A stretch of 64,000 nt of DNA. Source: PALSA-911 sp963743035 (GTDB taxonomy: Bacteria > Pseudomonadota > Alphaproteobacteria > Acetobacterales > Acetobacteraceae). Location of the stretch: positions 1-64,000 of the forward strand of contig CAVUOB010000008.1 in NCBI GenBank assembly GCA_963743035.1, written 5' to 3'. The notes beneath the pieces are model-generated. The model was not told the DNA's origin. It did not search any database and saw only the letters and a list, made by a program, of their open reading frames with translations. Positions 37,532 to 45,301 of this stretch are shown one piece after another. How positions within the stretch are numbered: position 1 is the stretch's first letter; the number at the start of each line of letters is the position of its first letter. The position numbers were made by a program, and so were the translations under genes.

Positions 37532-38240
37532 ATGCGCATCGTCGCCGGGGCCTGGCGGGGACGTGCGTTGTCAGGCTCCGCCTGGGGGGACGACCCGGCC
37601 GACGTCCGAGCGGGTTCGTCAGGCTCTGTTCGACATGCTGCTGCATGCTCCCTGGGGCGGGCGTCATCTGGTTCAGGATGCGCATGTGCTCGACGTCTTC
37701 GCCGGCACCGGCGCGCTTGGGCTGGAGGCGCTGTCGCGGGGCGCGGCGAGGGCCGGTTTCATCGAGCGCGACCGCGCCGCGCTGACCGCCTTGCGCGCCA
37801 ACATCGCCGCCTGCCGGGCCGGAGAGCTTTGCACGGTGCTGGCAGGCGATGCGCTGGCCGCGCGGCACGGTACGCCATGCGGCCTGGTATTCCTCGATCC
37901 GCCCTATGGCCAGGACCTGGTTCCCCGTGCGCTGGAGCGGCTGGCCGCCGCGGGCTGGATCGCGCCGGGTGCGGTGATCGTGGCCGAGACCGACCGGAAC
38001 GAAGCCCTGGAGCTTCCGGGCGAACTGCTGGCCGAGCGCGCGCACGGCGCCGCGCGCATCACCATCTGGCGCATGCCGCCAGCCTCAAACCCCCCAGAAA
38101 ACCCCCTCTCCCCCCTTCGGGGAAGAGAGAGGGGTGAGGGGGCGCCCGGCGCCGCACGCACCACGATCTGGCGCCCGCCGCCAGCCCCAAACCCCCCAGA
38201 AAACCCCCTCTCCCCCGCCTCGGGGGAGAGGGAGGGGTGA
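37532..38240 (+). pseudogene. rsmD: 16S rRNA (guanine966-N2)-methyltransferase RsmD, one frameshift and extended C-terminus
   Basis: ATG 37532 starts MRIVAGAWRGRALS. An extra G near 37575 (GTCAGGCTCC) shifts the frame, after which APPGGTTRPTSERVRQALFDML continues. The SAM-binding motif is VLDVFAGTGALGLEALSRGA and the catalytic motif is LVFLDPPYG, both typical of RsmD. The normal protein would end near ITIWR. Here a 102-bp in-frame tandem duplication adds a second (AARTTIWR...) copy and a Pro-rich tail ending SGEREG at 38240. Repaired length is 235 residues against roughly 185-200 usual for the family. No ribosome site is visible because the palindromic element abuts the start. Confidence 0.82.
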
Positions 38241-38245
38241 GGGGG
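38046..38245. repeat. 102-bp tandem duplication with REP-like palindrome at rsmD 3' end
   Basis: GGCGCCGCGCGCATCACCAT at 38046 and GGCGCCGCACGCACCACGAT at 38148 begin two units with a 102-bp period. Each unit holds the end of the rsmD coding sequence (TIWR), then AAACCCCCCAGAAAACCCCC, then a CCCTCTCCCC...GGGGAGAGGG-type palindrome and GGGGTGAGGGGG. The palindrome type is the same as at 43961-44030. The period is a multiple of three, so the frame is kept. Confidence 0.85.
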
Positions 38246-38317
38246 GGAGGGCCCGCACTCTGGACCCACCGCGACCCCGCTGCTTTGATGGCGCAAACCT
38301 ACATCGGAGACGACACG

Positions 38318-39142
38318 ATGACCTCACTCGCGGACGGCCGCCTGGCCGGCAAGGTGGCGATCGTCACCGGCGCCGGCTCGCGCGCCGATGGCATCGGTAA
38401 TGGCCGCGCCACCAGCCTCACGCTGGCCCGGCAGGGCGCCAAGGTCACCCTGGTCGATCAGCAGCGCGACTGGGTGGAGCGCACCAGGGAGATGATCGAG
38501 GCCGAGGGCGGCACCGCCCGCGTCGTCATGGGCGATGTCACCAACGCCGCCGATTGCGAGCGCATCGTCGCCCAGACCGTGCAGGCCTGGGGGCGGCTCG
38601 ACATCCTGGTGAACAATGTCGGCATTTCGGGCCCGAAGGGCACCGCGGTGGACGTGGACCCGGACGCGTGGGACGCGGCGATGCAGGTCAACGTGAAATC
38701 CATGATGCTGATGGCGAAATACGCCATCCCCGAGATGATCCGCACTGGTGGTGGCGCGATCGTCAACATCGCGTCCTATGCCGGACTGTTCGGCGGCCAT
38801 CCCGGGCTGTTCTACCCGACCTCGAAGGGCGCGGTGGTCAACCTCACCCGCGCCATGGCGGCGCATCATGCCCAGGACGGCATCCGCGTCAACGCCATCG
38901 CGCCCGGCATGGTCTACACGCCGATGGTCTATTCCGGCGGCATGAGCGAGGAGATCCGCGAGGCCCGCAAGAACCGCTCCCTGCTGAAGGTCGAGGGCAC
39001 CGGCTGGGACGTCGGCAACGGCGTGCTCTATCTGGTCAGCGAGGAGTCCCGCTGGGTCACCGGCATCATCCTTCCCATCGACGCCGGCGCTTCCGCCGCC
39101 CCCAGCGCCTCTCCGTCCTATCCGAGCAACACCGCGTCCTGA
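38318..39142 (+). CDS. SDR-family oxidoreductase
   Basis: ATG 38318 is preferred (GGAGA 7 nt upstream); an in-frame ATG lies at 38288. The 274-residue protein has a variant glycine motif TGAGSRADGIGNGRA, typical of a subgroup with a longer nucleotide loop. It also has NNVGISG, the catalytic Ser in VNIASYAG, and YPTSK with Tyr about 166 and Lys about 170. The motif WVTGIILPIDAG and an Ala/Ser/Pro-rich tail complete it. An Asp at the end of beta-2 (VTLVDQQ) suggests NAD. It is immediately followed by an OYE-type reductase gene (33 nt), so the two may act in one reduction/oxidation pathway of an unknown carbonyl compound. Confidence 0.88.
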   Translation: MTSLADGRLAGKVAIVTGAGSRADGIGNGRATSLTLARQGAKVTLVDQQRDWVERTREMIEAEGGTARVVMGDVTNAADCERIVAQTVQAWGRLDILVNNVGISGPKGTAVDVDPDAWDAAMQVNVKSMMLMAKYAIPEMIRTGGGAIVNIASYAGLFGGHPGLFYPTSKGAVVNLTRAMAAHHAQDGIRVNAIAPGMVYTPMVYSGGMSEEIREARKNRSLLKVEGTGWDVGNGVLYLVSEESRWVTGIILPIDAGASAAPSASPSYPSNTAS

Positions 39143-39174
39143 CGCATTCCCCCCTCAACTTCCGAAAGCAACCA

Positions 39175-40341
39175 TTGTCTCAGCTCCCATTGCCTCAGTC
39201 GGAAGTCCCGACGCCCCGCCTGTTCACCCCCATCGCCATCAGCGGCATCACGCTGCGCAACCGCTGCGTCTTCTCGCCGATGAACATCTACAGCTCGAAG
39301 CACGGCATGCCCGGCGACACCCATCTCGTGCATCTCGGCAAGATGGCCAATGGCGGCTTCGCCCTCGTATTCACCGAATCCGTCGCGGTGGAGCAGCGCG
39401 GCCTGATCACCGACCACGACATGGGCCTCTGGCATGACGGCCAGATCGACGCGCATCGTCGCCTGGCCCGCGTGGTGCACAACGAGGGCAGTCGCATCGG
39501 CATCCAGCTCGCCCATGGCGGGCGCAAGAGTGCGACGCAGCGGGTGACGCATGGCGGCGGCCCGCTCGATGCGCACGACCTCGCTCGCGGCGCCAATATC
39601 TGGCAGCCCGTCGCACCCACCACCCAGCCTGTCGGCCCCGGCTGGCTGATCCCGCACCAGCTCTCGGTCGACGAGATCCAGGACGTCATCCGCGCCTACG
39701 GCGAGGCCGCCGCCCGTGCCAACGCGGCCGGCTACGACGTCGCCGAGGTGCACGGCGCGCACGGCTACCTGATGGCGAGCTTTCTGTCCGCGGTCAGCAA
39801 CACCCGCAACGATGCCTATGGCGGCGACCGCGCCGGGCGCATGCGCTTCGCGCTCGAGGTCACGCGCGCCGTCCGCGCCGTCTGGCCGCGGGGCAAGCCG
39901 CTGTTCTTCCGCGTCTCCGCCGTGGACGGCGCCGGCGGCTGGGATCTGGAAGACACGGTGGCGCTCGCCGCCGCGCTGCGGGAATGCGGCGTCGACGTGA
40001 TCGACTGCTCCTCGGGCGGCATCACCGGCACGTCCACCGCCGCGCCGATCCCGCGCTATCCCGGCTTTCAGGTCCCCTTCGCCGCCGCCGTGAAGCAGCG
40101 GGCGGAGATCGCCGCCATGGCCGTCGGCCTGATCCTGGACGGCCCCCAGGCCGAGGCCGTGCTGCAGGAAGGCCATGCCGACCTGATCGCCATCGGGCGG
40201 GAGGCGCTGTTCAACCCCAACTGGCCGCTGCACGCGGCCCGTGCGCTGAACTGCGACCCGCGTTTCGAGCTGTGGCCCGAGATCTATGGCTGGTGGCTCG
40301 AGAAGCGGGCGCAAACGCTGGTGCGCATCCGCTCGGAGTAG
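39175..40341 (+). CDS. Old Yellow Enzyme-type NADH:flavin oxidoreductase
   Basis: This protein of about 388 residues has the OYE TIM-barrel pattern. Landmarks are LFTPIAISGITLRNRCVFSPMNIYSS, a GIQLAHGGRKS FMN-binding strand, VAEVHGAHGYLMASFLSAVSNTRNDAYGG (substrate-binding His pair region), and GHADLIAIGREALFNPNWPLHAARAL. The family includes ene-reductases and 2,4-dienoyl-CoA or xenobiotic reductases. The C-terminal Fe-S domain of the larger members is missing. No ATG lies before the conserved region. TTG 39175 (or 39187) is the likeliest start, but neither has a strong ribosome site. Together with the SDR upstream it probably forms a two-gene unit. Confidence 0.85.
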   Translation: MSQLPLPQSEVPTPRLFTPIAISGITLRNRCVFSPMNIYSSKHGMPGDTHLVHLGKMANGGFALVFTESVAVEQRGLITDHDMGLWHDGQIDAHRRLARVVHNEGSRIGIQLAHGGRKSATQRVTHGGGPLDAHDLARGANIWQPVAPTTQPVGPGWLIPHQLSVDEIQDVIRAYGEAAARANAAGYDVAEVHGAHGYLMASFLSAVSNTRNDAYGGDRAGRMRFALEVTRAVRAVWPRGKPLFFRVSAVDGAGGWDLEDTVALAAALRECGVDVIDCSSGGITGTSTAAPIPRYPGFQVPFAAAVKQRAEIAAMAVGLILDGPQAEAVLQEGHADLIAIGREALFNPNWPLHAARALNCDPRFELWPEIYGWWLEKRAQTLVRIRSE

Positions 40342-40561
40342 GGCGGATCCGCGAGGTGCCATCCGCTCAACGGCGGGGCAGCGAGGCGATGAAGTCGTCG
40401 ATCAGCTCATTCATCTTGGCTCTGCCAAGATCCGGTTGGGCTGGGTGGCGCAATCCGTCGGCGTAACGCGCCGCAAACACCGCCCCTCTGTTTTTTGCGT
40501 CAACGAGAGCGGATTGGATCGACATCGGGCAACGCGCGCATTCAAATGTGGTACATCAGTT

Positions 40562-40571
40562 GCACATGTGC
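40562..40571. promoter_or_regulatory. Possible operator palindrome upstream of parDE
   Basis: GCACATGTGC is a perfect 10-bp palindrome 34 nt before the antitoxin ATG. It lies in an AT-richer patch containing TAGAGT (40572-40577), a weak -10 candidate. Ribbon-helix-helix antitoxins usually bind such short palindromes in their own promoter. The rest of 40342-40605 shows no gene that I can support. Confidence 0.4.
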
Positions 40572-40605
40572 TAGAGTCAAACATTAGCAACCAGTGAGTC
40601 AAAGC

Positions 40606-40881
40606 ATGGCGAAGAGCACGACCATGACCGTCCGGGTTCCGCCGGAGGTCAGCGAAAAGCTGGAAGCCCTGGCACGGGATACCAAGCGCACCAAAGCCTA
40701 TCTCGCGGGCGAGGCGATTGCCTCCTATGTTGAGCACAATGCCTGGCAGGTCGCCCGGATCAAGGCGTCGCTTGAGGATGCCAGATCCGGCAAACCAGGG
40801 GTCCCGCACGCGGAGGTCGAGCGCTGGATCAGGTCCTGGGACACTGACGGCGAACTTCCACGGCCCGGGGAAAAGCCGTAA
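40606..40881 (+). CDS. Ribbon-helix-helix antitoxin (ParD/RelB-like)
   Basis: This protein of about 91 residues begins MAKSTTMTVRVPPEVSEKLEALARDTKRTKAYLAGEAIASYVEHN, the beta-strand-helix-helix pattern of CopG/MetJ-type DNA-binding antitoxins. The C-terminal half (VERWIRSWDTDGELPRPGEKP) is the toxin-binding type of tail. An in-frame GTG at 40594 is possible, but family members start at this Met. The gene is 6 nt before a ParE-like toxin gene on the same strand, as expected for a type II pair. It would neutralise the toxin and repress the operon. Confidence 0.85.
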   Translation: MAKSTTMTVRVPPEVSEKLEALARDTKRTKAYLAGEAIASYVEHNAWQVARIKASLEDARSGKPGVPHAEVERWIRSWDTDGELPRPGEKP

Positions 40882-40887
40882 CCCTGC

Positions 40888-41172
40888 ATGGAGATTTCCT
40901 GGCGCGGGAGAGCGCTCGAGGATCTTGAGACTGCCCGCCTGTATATCACTGCGTCGAACCCCCACGCCGCGCGGCGTGTCCTTGAGGCGATCCTTGCCGC
41001 GGTCTCCCGCCTTTCCGACACTCCCGAAATCGGCCGTCCTGGCCGGGTAGCGGGAACGCGGGAATTGGTGATCCCTCGAACACCCTACATCGTGGCCTAC
41101 ACCGTCCTCGCCGATGAGATCGTCATCCTCGATGTATTGCATGGCGCCCAGAGCTGGCCGGGATCGTTCTGA
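40888..41172 (+). CDS. ParE/RelE-family toxin
   Basis: This 94-residue protein has the RelE/ParE fold pattern: MEISWRGRALEDLETARLYITASNPHAARRVLEAILAAVSRL, then PEIGRPGRVAGTRELVIPRTPYIVAYTVLADEIVILDVLHGAQSWP. The G-R-x-x-GTRELVIPxTPYIVAYxV string is typical of ParE toxins, which poison gyrase, rather than of ribosome-dependent RelE. The target remains inferred. It is coupled to the RHH antitoxin and located in a short intergenic stretch between metabolic genes, as mobile toxin-antitoxin pairs often are. Confidence 0.87.
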   Translation: MEISWRGRALEDLETARLYITASNPHAARRVLEAILAAVSRLSDTPEIGRPGRVAGTRELVIPRTPYIVAYTVLADEIVILDVLHGAQSWPGSF

Positions 41173-41216
41173 TCCATTCGTCCCACTGGTATCGCCGTTC
41201 AGCTCGGGCAAATGGG

Positions 41217-42224
41217 CTAAAACATCTCCGGCGTGATCACATTCTGCGGCCGCGGTCCCAGCAGCGCCGCGAAGATGGTCTCGGCCGATTTGGTGCGGAT
41301 GTCGTCCCAGGCCTCCGGCGTGAAGAACGCCGAATGCGGCGTGATGATCAGCCGTCCCTCGGTCCAGGGCTCGCGGTCCCGGTACACCTTCAGCAGCGCC
41401 GGCACCGGCTCCACCGGGGGTTCCACCGGCACCACGTCCAGCCCGACCGCCGACAGATGCCCGGATTTCAGTAGATCGTGCAGCGCGTCGATATCCACGA
41501 TCGGCCCGCGCGCGGTGTTCACCACCACCGCGCCTTTGGGCAGCAGGGACAGCTTCTCGCGGGTCAGCATGCCCTGGGTCTCCACCGTCAGCGGCGCGTG
41601 GATCGACAAGGTGTCGCTCTGGCGCAGCAGGTCCTCGAGCGTCTTCACGCGGGTGACGCCAAGCGCCCGGTCCGCGCCGTTCGGCACATAGGGGTCGAAG
41701 AACACCACGCGGTAGCCGAACGCCTTGGCCCGCAGCGCCACGGCGGTGGCGATGCGCCCCATGCCGACGATGCCGAAACTCAGCACATCCGCGCGGCGCA
41801 GCATCGGATCGCGGATGACCGCCCACGGCGCCGGCGGGTTCTGCCGCTGGGCGTGGTGGTGCAGCAGCAGGCCGCGCCGCAGCGCGAGCGTGAGGGCGAT
41901 GGCATGGTCGGCCACCTCCGCCGTGCCGTAATCCGGCACGTTGCAGACCATCACCTGATGCGCGGCGGCGGCGCGACGGTCGATCCTGTCGTAGCCGACG
42001 CCCATCCGCACCACGCAGCGCAGCTTCGGGAACCGGGCGAAATCCGCCGCCGTCACCGCCTGGCGCAGGATCATCAGCCCGTCCGCGGCGGCACAGTCGG
42101 CGTCGCTGAGCTCGGACAGTTCTTTGGTGTCGCGGAACACGATGTCGACGTCCGGCCCGAAGATCCCCCGTTCCACGCTGTCGTCGGGATAGAGCGCTTC
42201 CGGATACAGGATCGTGACGGTCAT
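41217..42224 (-). CDS. D-2-hydroxyacid dehydrogenase (CtBP-like)
   Basis: This 335-residue protein starts at ATG 42224. Features are VVRMGVGYDRIDRRAAAAHQVMVCNVPDYGTAEVADHAIAL, the NAD-binding motif FGIVGMGRIATAVALRAKAFGYRVVFFDPY, NTARGPIVD with the catalytic Arg, an acidic residue in DVVPVEPP, and ITPHSAFFTPEA with the catalytic His. This is the pattern of C-terminal-binding-protein-like D-isomer hydroxyacid dehydrogenases, which reduce 2-oxoacids or oxidise D-2-hydroxyacids. It is divergent from the thiamine-diphosphate enzyme by 150 nt. A 2-oxoacid shared by the two enzymes is a reasonable inference. Confidence 0.9.
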   Translation of the reverse strand: MTVTILYPEALYPDDSVERGIFGPDVDIVFRDTKELSELSDADCAAADGLMILRQAVTAADFARFPKLRCVVRMGVGYDRIDRRAAAAHQVMVCNVPDYGTAEVADHAIALTLALRRGLLLHHHAQRQNPPAPWAVIRDPMLRRADVLSFGIVGMGRIATAVALRAKAFGYRVVFFDPYVPNGADRALGVTRVKTLEDLLRQSDTLSIHAPLTVETQGMLTREKLSLLPKGAVVVNTARGPIVDIDALHDLLKSGHLSAVGLDVVPVEPPVEPVPALLKVYRDREPWTEGRLIITPHSAFFTPEAWDDIRTKSAETIFAALLGPRPQNVITPEMF

Positions 42225-42374
42225 TGCTGCCTCGCTGGTTTCCTCTGTCCCCGATCGTGCGTCGGCCGGGCAGGGCGCGCAATCCGGTCCCCCCCTTGGT
42301 TTGCCCATGGTTGTCAGCAGGGCCGGCCTCCCGCAGTCTTGCGGGCGAATCACGCACGCCCGATGGAGAAAAGA

Positions 42375-43916
42375 ATGAACGGTGCCGAAAGCCTGGTGCA
42401 TACGCTGCTCAAGAGCGGGGTCGACACCTGCTTCTCCAATCCCGGCACGTCCGAGATGCATTTCGTCGCCGCACTCGACCGTATTCCCGGTATGCGCTGC
42501 GTGCTCGGCCTGTTCGAGGGCGTGGTGACCGGCGCGGCCGACGGCTATGCGCGCATGACCGGCAAGCCCGCCGCGACGCTGCTGCATTGCGGCCCCGGCC
42601 TCGCCAACGGCCTCGCCAATCTGCACAACGCGCGCCGCGCGCAGAGCCCGATCGTCAACATCGTCGGCGACCAGGCGACCTATCACCGGCCGCTCGATGC
42701 CCCGCTGACCGCCGATACCGAGGGCTGGGCCCGCGGCGTGTCCGGCTGGGTGCGGACGTCGATGACCTCGGACACCGTCGGCGCGGACGCCGCCGCCGCG
42801 GTGCAGGCCTCGCTGGTCGCGCCCGGCCAGATCGCCACGCTGATCCTGCCGTCGGATTCGTCCTGGAACGAAGGCGGCGTGGTCGCCGAGCCGCTGCCGC
42901 GCCTGCCGCGCCCGCAGACCGCGCCGCAGATCGTCAAGCAGGCCGCCGCGGTGCTGCGCCGGGGGCAGAAGACGCTGATCGTGCTCGGCGGCAGCGCGCT
43001 GCGCGACGGCCCGATGGCGGATGCCAACCGCATCGCCGCCGCCACCGGCGCCACGCTGATCGCGCAGGGCTCCAACGCCCGCATCCAGCGCGGCCAGGGC
43101 CGCTATCCGCTGGACCGCGTGCCCTATGTCGTGGACCAGGCGGTCAAGCAGCTGGCCGAGTTCCAGAACGTGATCCTGGTCGGCGTGGTCCGTCCGACCG
43201 CGTTCTTCGCCTATCCCGGCAAGCCCGGCTACGTGATCCCGCCCGAGGCCGAGGTCACCATCCTGACCCGCCCGGAGCAGGACCCCGTGGACGCGCTCGC
43301 CCGCCTGGCCGACGAGCTCGGCGCGCCGAAGGCGAAGCTGCCCGATGTCGGCCCCCGGCCGGAAGTGGCGCGCGGCAAGCTGACGCCCGAGAGCGTCGCC
43401 GCCACGGTCGCCGCGCTGATGCCCGACGACACCGTCATCGTCGACGAGGCCGTCACCTATGGCCGCGGCTTCTTCCCGCTGACCTACGCCGCCGCGCCGC
43501 ATGACTGGCTCGCCGGCACCGGCGGCGCCATCGGCCACGGCCCGCCGACGGCGGTGGGTGCCGCGATCGGCGCCCCCGGCCGGCGCGTGATCGCGCTGCA
43601 GGCGGACGGCTCGGCGATGTACACGCTGCAGGCGCTGTGGACCCAGGCGCGCGAGCAGCTCGATGTGACGACCATCCTGCTGTCCAACCGCAAATACCAG
43701 ATCCTGATCGGCGAGCTCGCCAATGTCGGCGCCAATCCCGGCCGCACCGCGATGGACATGCTGGACATCGGCAACCCCGATATCGGCTGGGTAAAGCTGG
43801 CCGAGGGCATGGGCGTCGAAGCCGCCCCGGCCAATGATTGCGAGACCCTGGCCGATCTGCTGCGCCGGTCGGTGAACCGCAAGGGCCCGTTCCTGATCGA
43901 GCTGGCGACGGGCTGA
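42375..43916 (+). CDS. Thiamine-diphosphate enzyme, acetolactate-synthase-large-subunit-like
   Basis: This 513-residue protein has the three-domain TPP fold. The PYR domain has GVDTCFSNPGTSEMHFVAALD and the activating Glu in LFEGVVTGAADGYARMTGKPAATLLH (about residue 48). The central domain starts near TAPQIVKQAAAVLRRGQKTLIVLGG. The PP domain has ALQADGSAMYTLQALWTQAREQLDVTTILLSNRKYQIL, a variant of the GDG...NN Mg-diphosphate motif. It is shorter than biosynthetic IlvB (about 560 residues) and has no IlvH partner nearby. It is therefore more probably a catabolic 2-oxoacid decarboxylase, of the benzoylformate- or sulfopyruvate-type, than an isoleucine/valine enzyme. ATG 42375 follows GGAGAAAAG. 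Confidence 0.85.
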   Translation: MNGAESLVHTLLKSGVDTCFSNPGTSEMHFVAALDRIPGMRCVLGLFEGVVTGAADGYARMTGKPAATLLHCGPGLANGLANLHNARRAQSPIVNIVGDQATYHRPLDAPLTADTEGWARGVSGWVRTSMTSDTVGADAAAAVQASLVAPGQIATLILPSDSSWNEGGVVAEPLPRLPRPQTAPQIVKQAAAVLRRGQKTLIVLGGSALRDGPMADANRIAAATGATLIAQGSNARIQRGQGRYPLDRVPYVVDQAVKQLAEFQNVILVGVVRPTAFFAYPGKPGYVIPPEAEVTILTRPEQDPVDALARLADELGAPKAKLPDVGPRPEVARGKLTPESVAATVAALMPDDTVIVDEAVTYGRGFFPLTYAAAPHDWLAGTGGAIGHGPPTAVGAAIGAPGRRVIALQADGSAMYTLQALWTQAREQLDVTTILLSNRKYQILIGELANVGANPGRTAMDMLDIGNPDIGWVKLAEGMGVEAAPANDCETLADLLRRSVNRKGPFLIELATG

Positions 43917-43960
43917 AGCCCGGAAGTCTCCCTCGCATCCGGATCTCCTGTCCCCCACGC

Positions 43961-44030
43961 GATCCCCTCTCCCCCACTTGATCCCCTCTCCCCCACTTGG
44001 GGGAGAGGGCAGGGTGAGGGGGGCAGGCAT
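43961..44030. repeat. REP-like GC palindrome with tandem half-unit
   Basis: GATCCCCTCTCCCCCACTT is present twice in tandem (43961-43979 and 43980-43998). The second copy forms a perfect stem: CCCTCTCCCCC at 43984-43994 pairs with GGGGGAGAGGG at 43999-44009 across ACTT, followed by AGGGTGAGGGGGG. It is the same family as the palindromes at 38100-38245. It sits downstream of the TPP enzyme and may act as a terminator or transcript stabiliser. Confidence 0.75.
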
Positions 44031-44085
44031 CCCCCCGCCCCCTCCCAATCCGAGGGAGCACGAAGCCCCCCGCCGCCAACCGCGC

Positions 44086-44126
44086 TTGCCTCTCCTGACA
44101 CAAAACCCTATATTCTCTGTCAGGAG
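44086..44126 (+). promoter_or_regulatory. Promoter and candidate autoregulatory operator of Xre/RES operon
   Basis: TTGCCT (44086-44091) and TATATT (44109-44114) are spaced by exactly 17 nt, giving a good sigma-70-type promoter. A 9-bp inverted repeat surrounds the -10 box: CTCCTGACA at 44092-44100 and TGTCAGGAG at 44118-44126. The right arm contains the Shine-Dalgarno AGGAG for the antitoxin ATG at 44133. A protein bound to both arms would cover the spacer, -10 and transcript start, as expected of a self-repressing antitoxin. Confidence 0.7.
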
Positions 44127-44132
44127 ACATAG

Positions 44133-44555
44133 ATGACCCAGTCCCTCGCCCCCCGTCCGATCCCGGCCGGGCCGCCGCCGACAACCGGTCCGGTAACCCC
44201 GGCCGAGGCAGCGGCGATGCTGCGGGCGGTGTTCCGCCTGTTCGAGAAATGGGGCGTCACCGATGCCCAGGCCAAAATCCTGCTCGGCCAGCCCAGCGCC
44301 TCCACCCTGTACCGCTGGAAGCGCGGCGAGATCGGCGCCATCCCCTCCGACACGGTCTGGCGCCTCGCCGACCTGATGGGGATCCACAAGGCGCTGCGCT
44401 ATCTGTTCGCCGATGCCGGGCGCTGCTACGCCTGGGTGCGCAAGCCCAACCTCGCGTTTGCCGGCCGCTCTGCGCTCGATCGCATGCTGGCCGGTGCCCC
44501 GGCCGACATCACCGCCGTCCGTGCCTGGCTGGACGCGGAACGCGGCGCCTGGTGA
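44133..44555 (+). CDS. Xre/MbcA/ParS-type antitoxin of RES system
   Basis: This 140-residue protein has a Pro-rich N-terminus, then a helical DNA-binding region (AAAMLRAVFRLFEKWGVTDAQAKILLGQPSASTLYRWKRGEIGAIPSDTVWRLADLMGIHKALRYLF). The C-terminal toxin-binding (DUF2384-like) segment is NLAFAGRSALDRMLAGAPADITAVRAWLDAERGAW. This domain order and the following RES gene define the Xre-RES class. The ATG at 44133 has AGGAG 6 nt upstream. Its stop overlaps the toxin's GTG. It should bind the inverted repeat around the promoter and block the toxin's active site. Confidence 0.9.
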   Translation: MTQSLAPRPIPAGPPPTTGPVTPAEAAAMLRAVFRLFEKWGVTDAQAKILLGQPSASTLYRWKRGEIGAIPSDTVWRLADLMGIHKALRYLFADAGRCYAWVRKPNLAFAGRSALDRMLAGAPADITAVRAWLDAERGAW

Positions 44556-45301
44556 ACCCGCCTCCCATCGCCGATATCGCCCCCGCCGATATCGCCACAG
44601 CCGACATAGCCTGGGACCCGGCGCATCGCATCATCCGCACGATCTACCCGCCGGTCTGGCTGTTCGAGGACATCGCCGATCCCGCCGACTGGGACCTGAT
44701 CGCCAGCGCCGAGGCCAAGACCAATCCCCGGGTCCGCGACGAAGTCGGCGACCTCGCCCTGGTCCCGCCGGAACGACGCCTCGCCGGCCCGACCGCCAGC
44801 CTGGTCATGGGCGCCTTCACCCACGTCTCCCGCGACCGGCCGAGCCGCTTCTCCGACGGCCGCCACGGCGTCTGGTACTGCGGCGACCGTTTCGAAGTGG
44901 CGCTGGCCGAAACCGCGCATCACTTCGAGCGTTTCATGCGCGCCACCGACGAGCCGCCCGGAGAGGCGCAGTTCCGCGAATTGCGCGCCGCCATCGCCGG
45001 GCGGCTGCACGATCTTCGCCACGATCTGCGCCCGGGCGGCTACGATGCCTGCCTGGCCCCGGATGACTGGACCGCCGGGCAAACGCTCGGCGCCCAGGTC
45101 CGGGAAGCGGGCGGCGACGGCATCGTCTACCCCGCGGTGCGCTGGCCGCAGGGCCTTGCCGCGGCGTTGTTCTGGCCGGACCGCGTTCGCCTGCCGGTCA
45201 TCCAGGGCCGGCAGATGCTGTATCGCTGGGACGGCGCCCGCATGTCCCGTTTTTTTGTTTACGGCGAGAACCAGTGGTTCGCCCGGCCGGGTGCCGATTA
45301 G
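44552..45301 (+). CDS. RES-domain toxin (NAD+-degrading)
   Basis: This 249-residue protein starts at GTG 44552, overlapping the antitoxin stop. After a low-complexity N-terminus with three xADIA repeats comes the RES fold: RIIRTIYPPVWLFEDIADPADWDLI, FTHVSRDRPSRFSDGRHGVWYCGDRFEVALAETAHHFERFM, and GGDGIVYPAVRWPQGLAAALFWPDRV. The Arg, Tyr, Glu and Ser of these segments are the type of residues that form the ADP-ribosyltransferase-like pocket. RES toxins deplete NAD+ by phosphorolysis or hydrolysis. Its end overlaps the eutC end by 4 nt in convergent orientation, unusually tight for a TA module. Confidence 0.9.
   Translation: MNPPPIADIAPADIATADIAWDPAHRIIRTIYPPVWLFEDIADPADWDLIASAEAKTNPRVRDEVGDLALVPPERRLAGPTASLVMGAFTHVSRDRPSRFSDGRHGVWYCGDRFEVALAETAHHFERFMRATDEPPGEAQFRELRAAIAGRLHDLRHDLRPGGYDACLAPDDWTAGQTLGAQVREAGGDGIVYPAVRWPQGLAAALFWPDRVRLPVIQGRQMLYRWDGARMSRFFVYGENQWFARPGAD

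Noticed and set aside
43917..44040. CRISPR-like repeated GC-rich units
   Set aside because: Only two adjacent copies of a 19-nt unit, with no spacers and no cas genes. It fits a REP-type palindrome.
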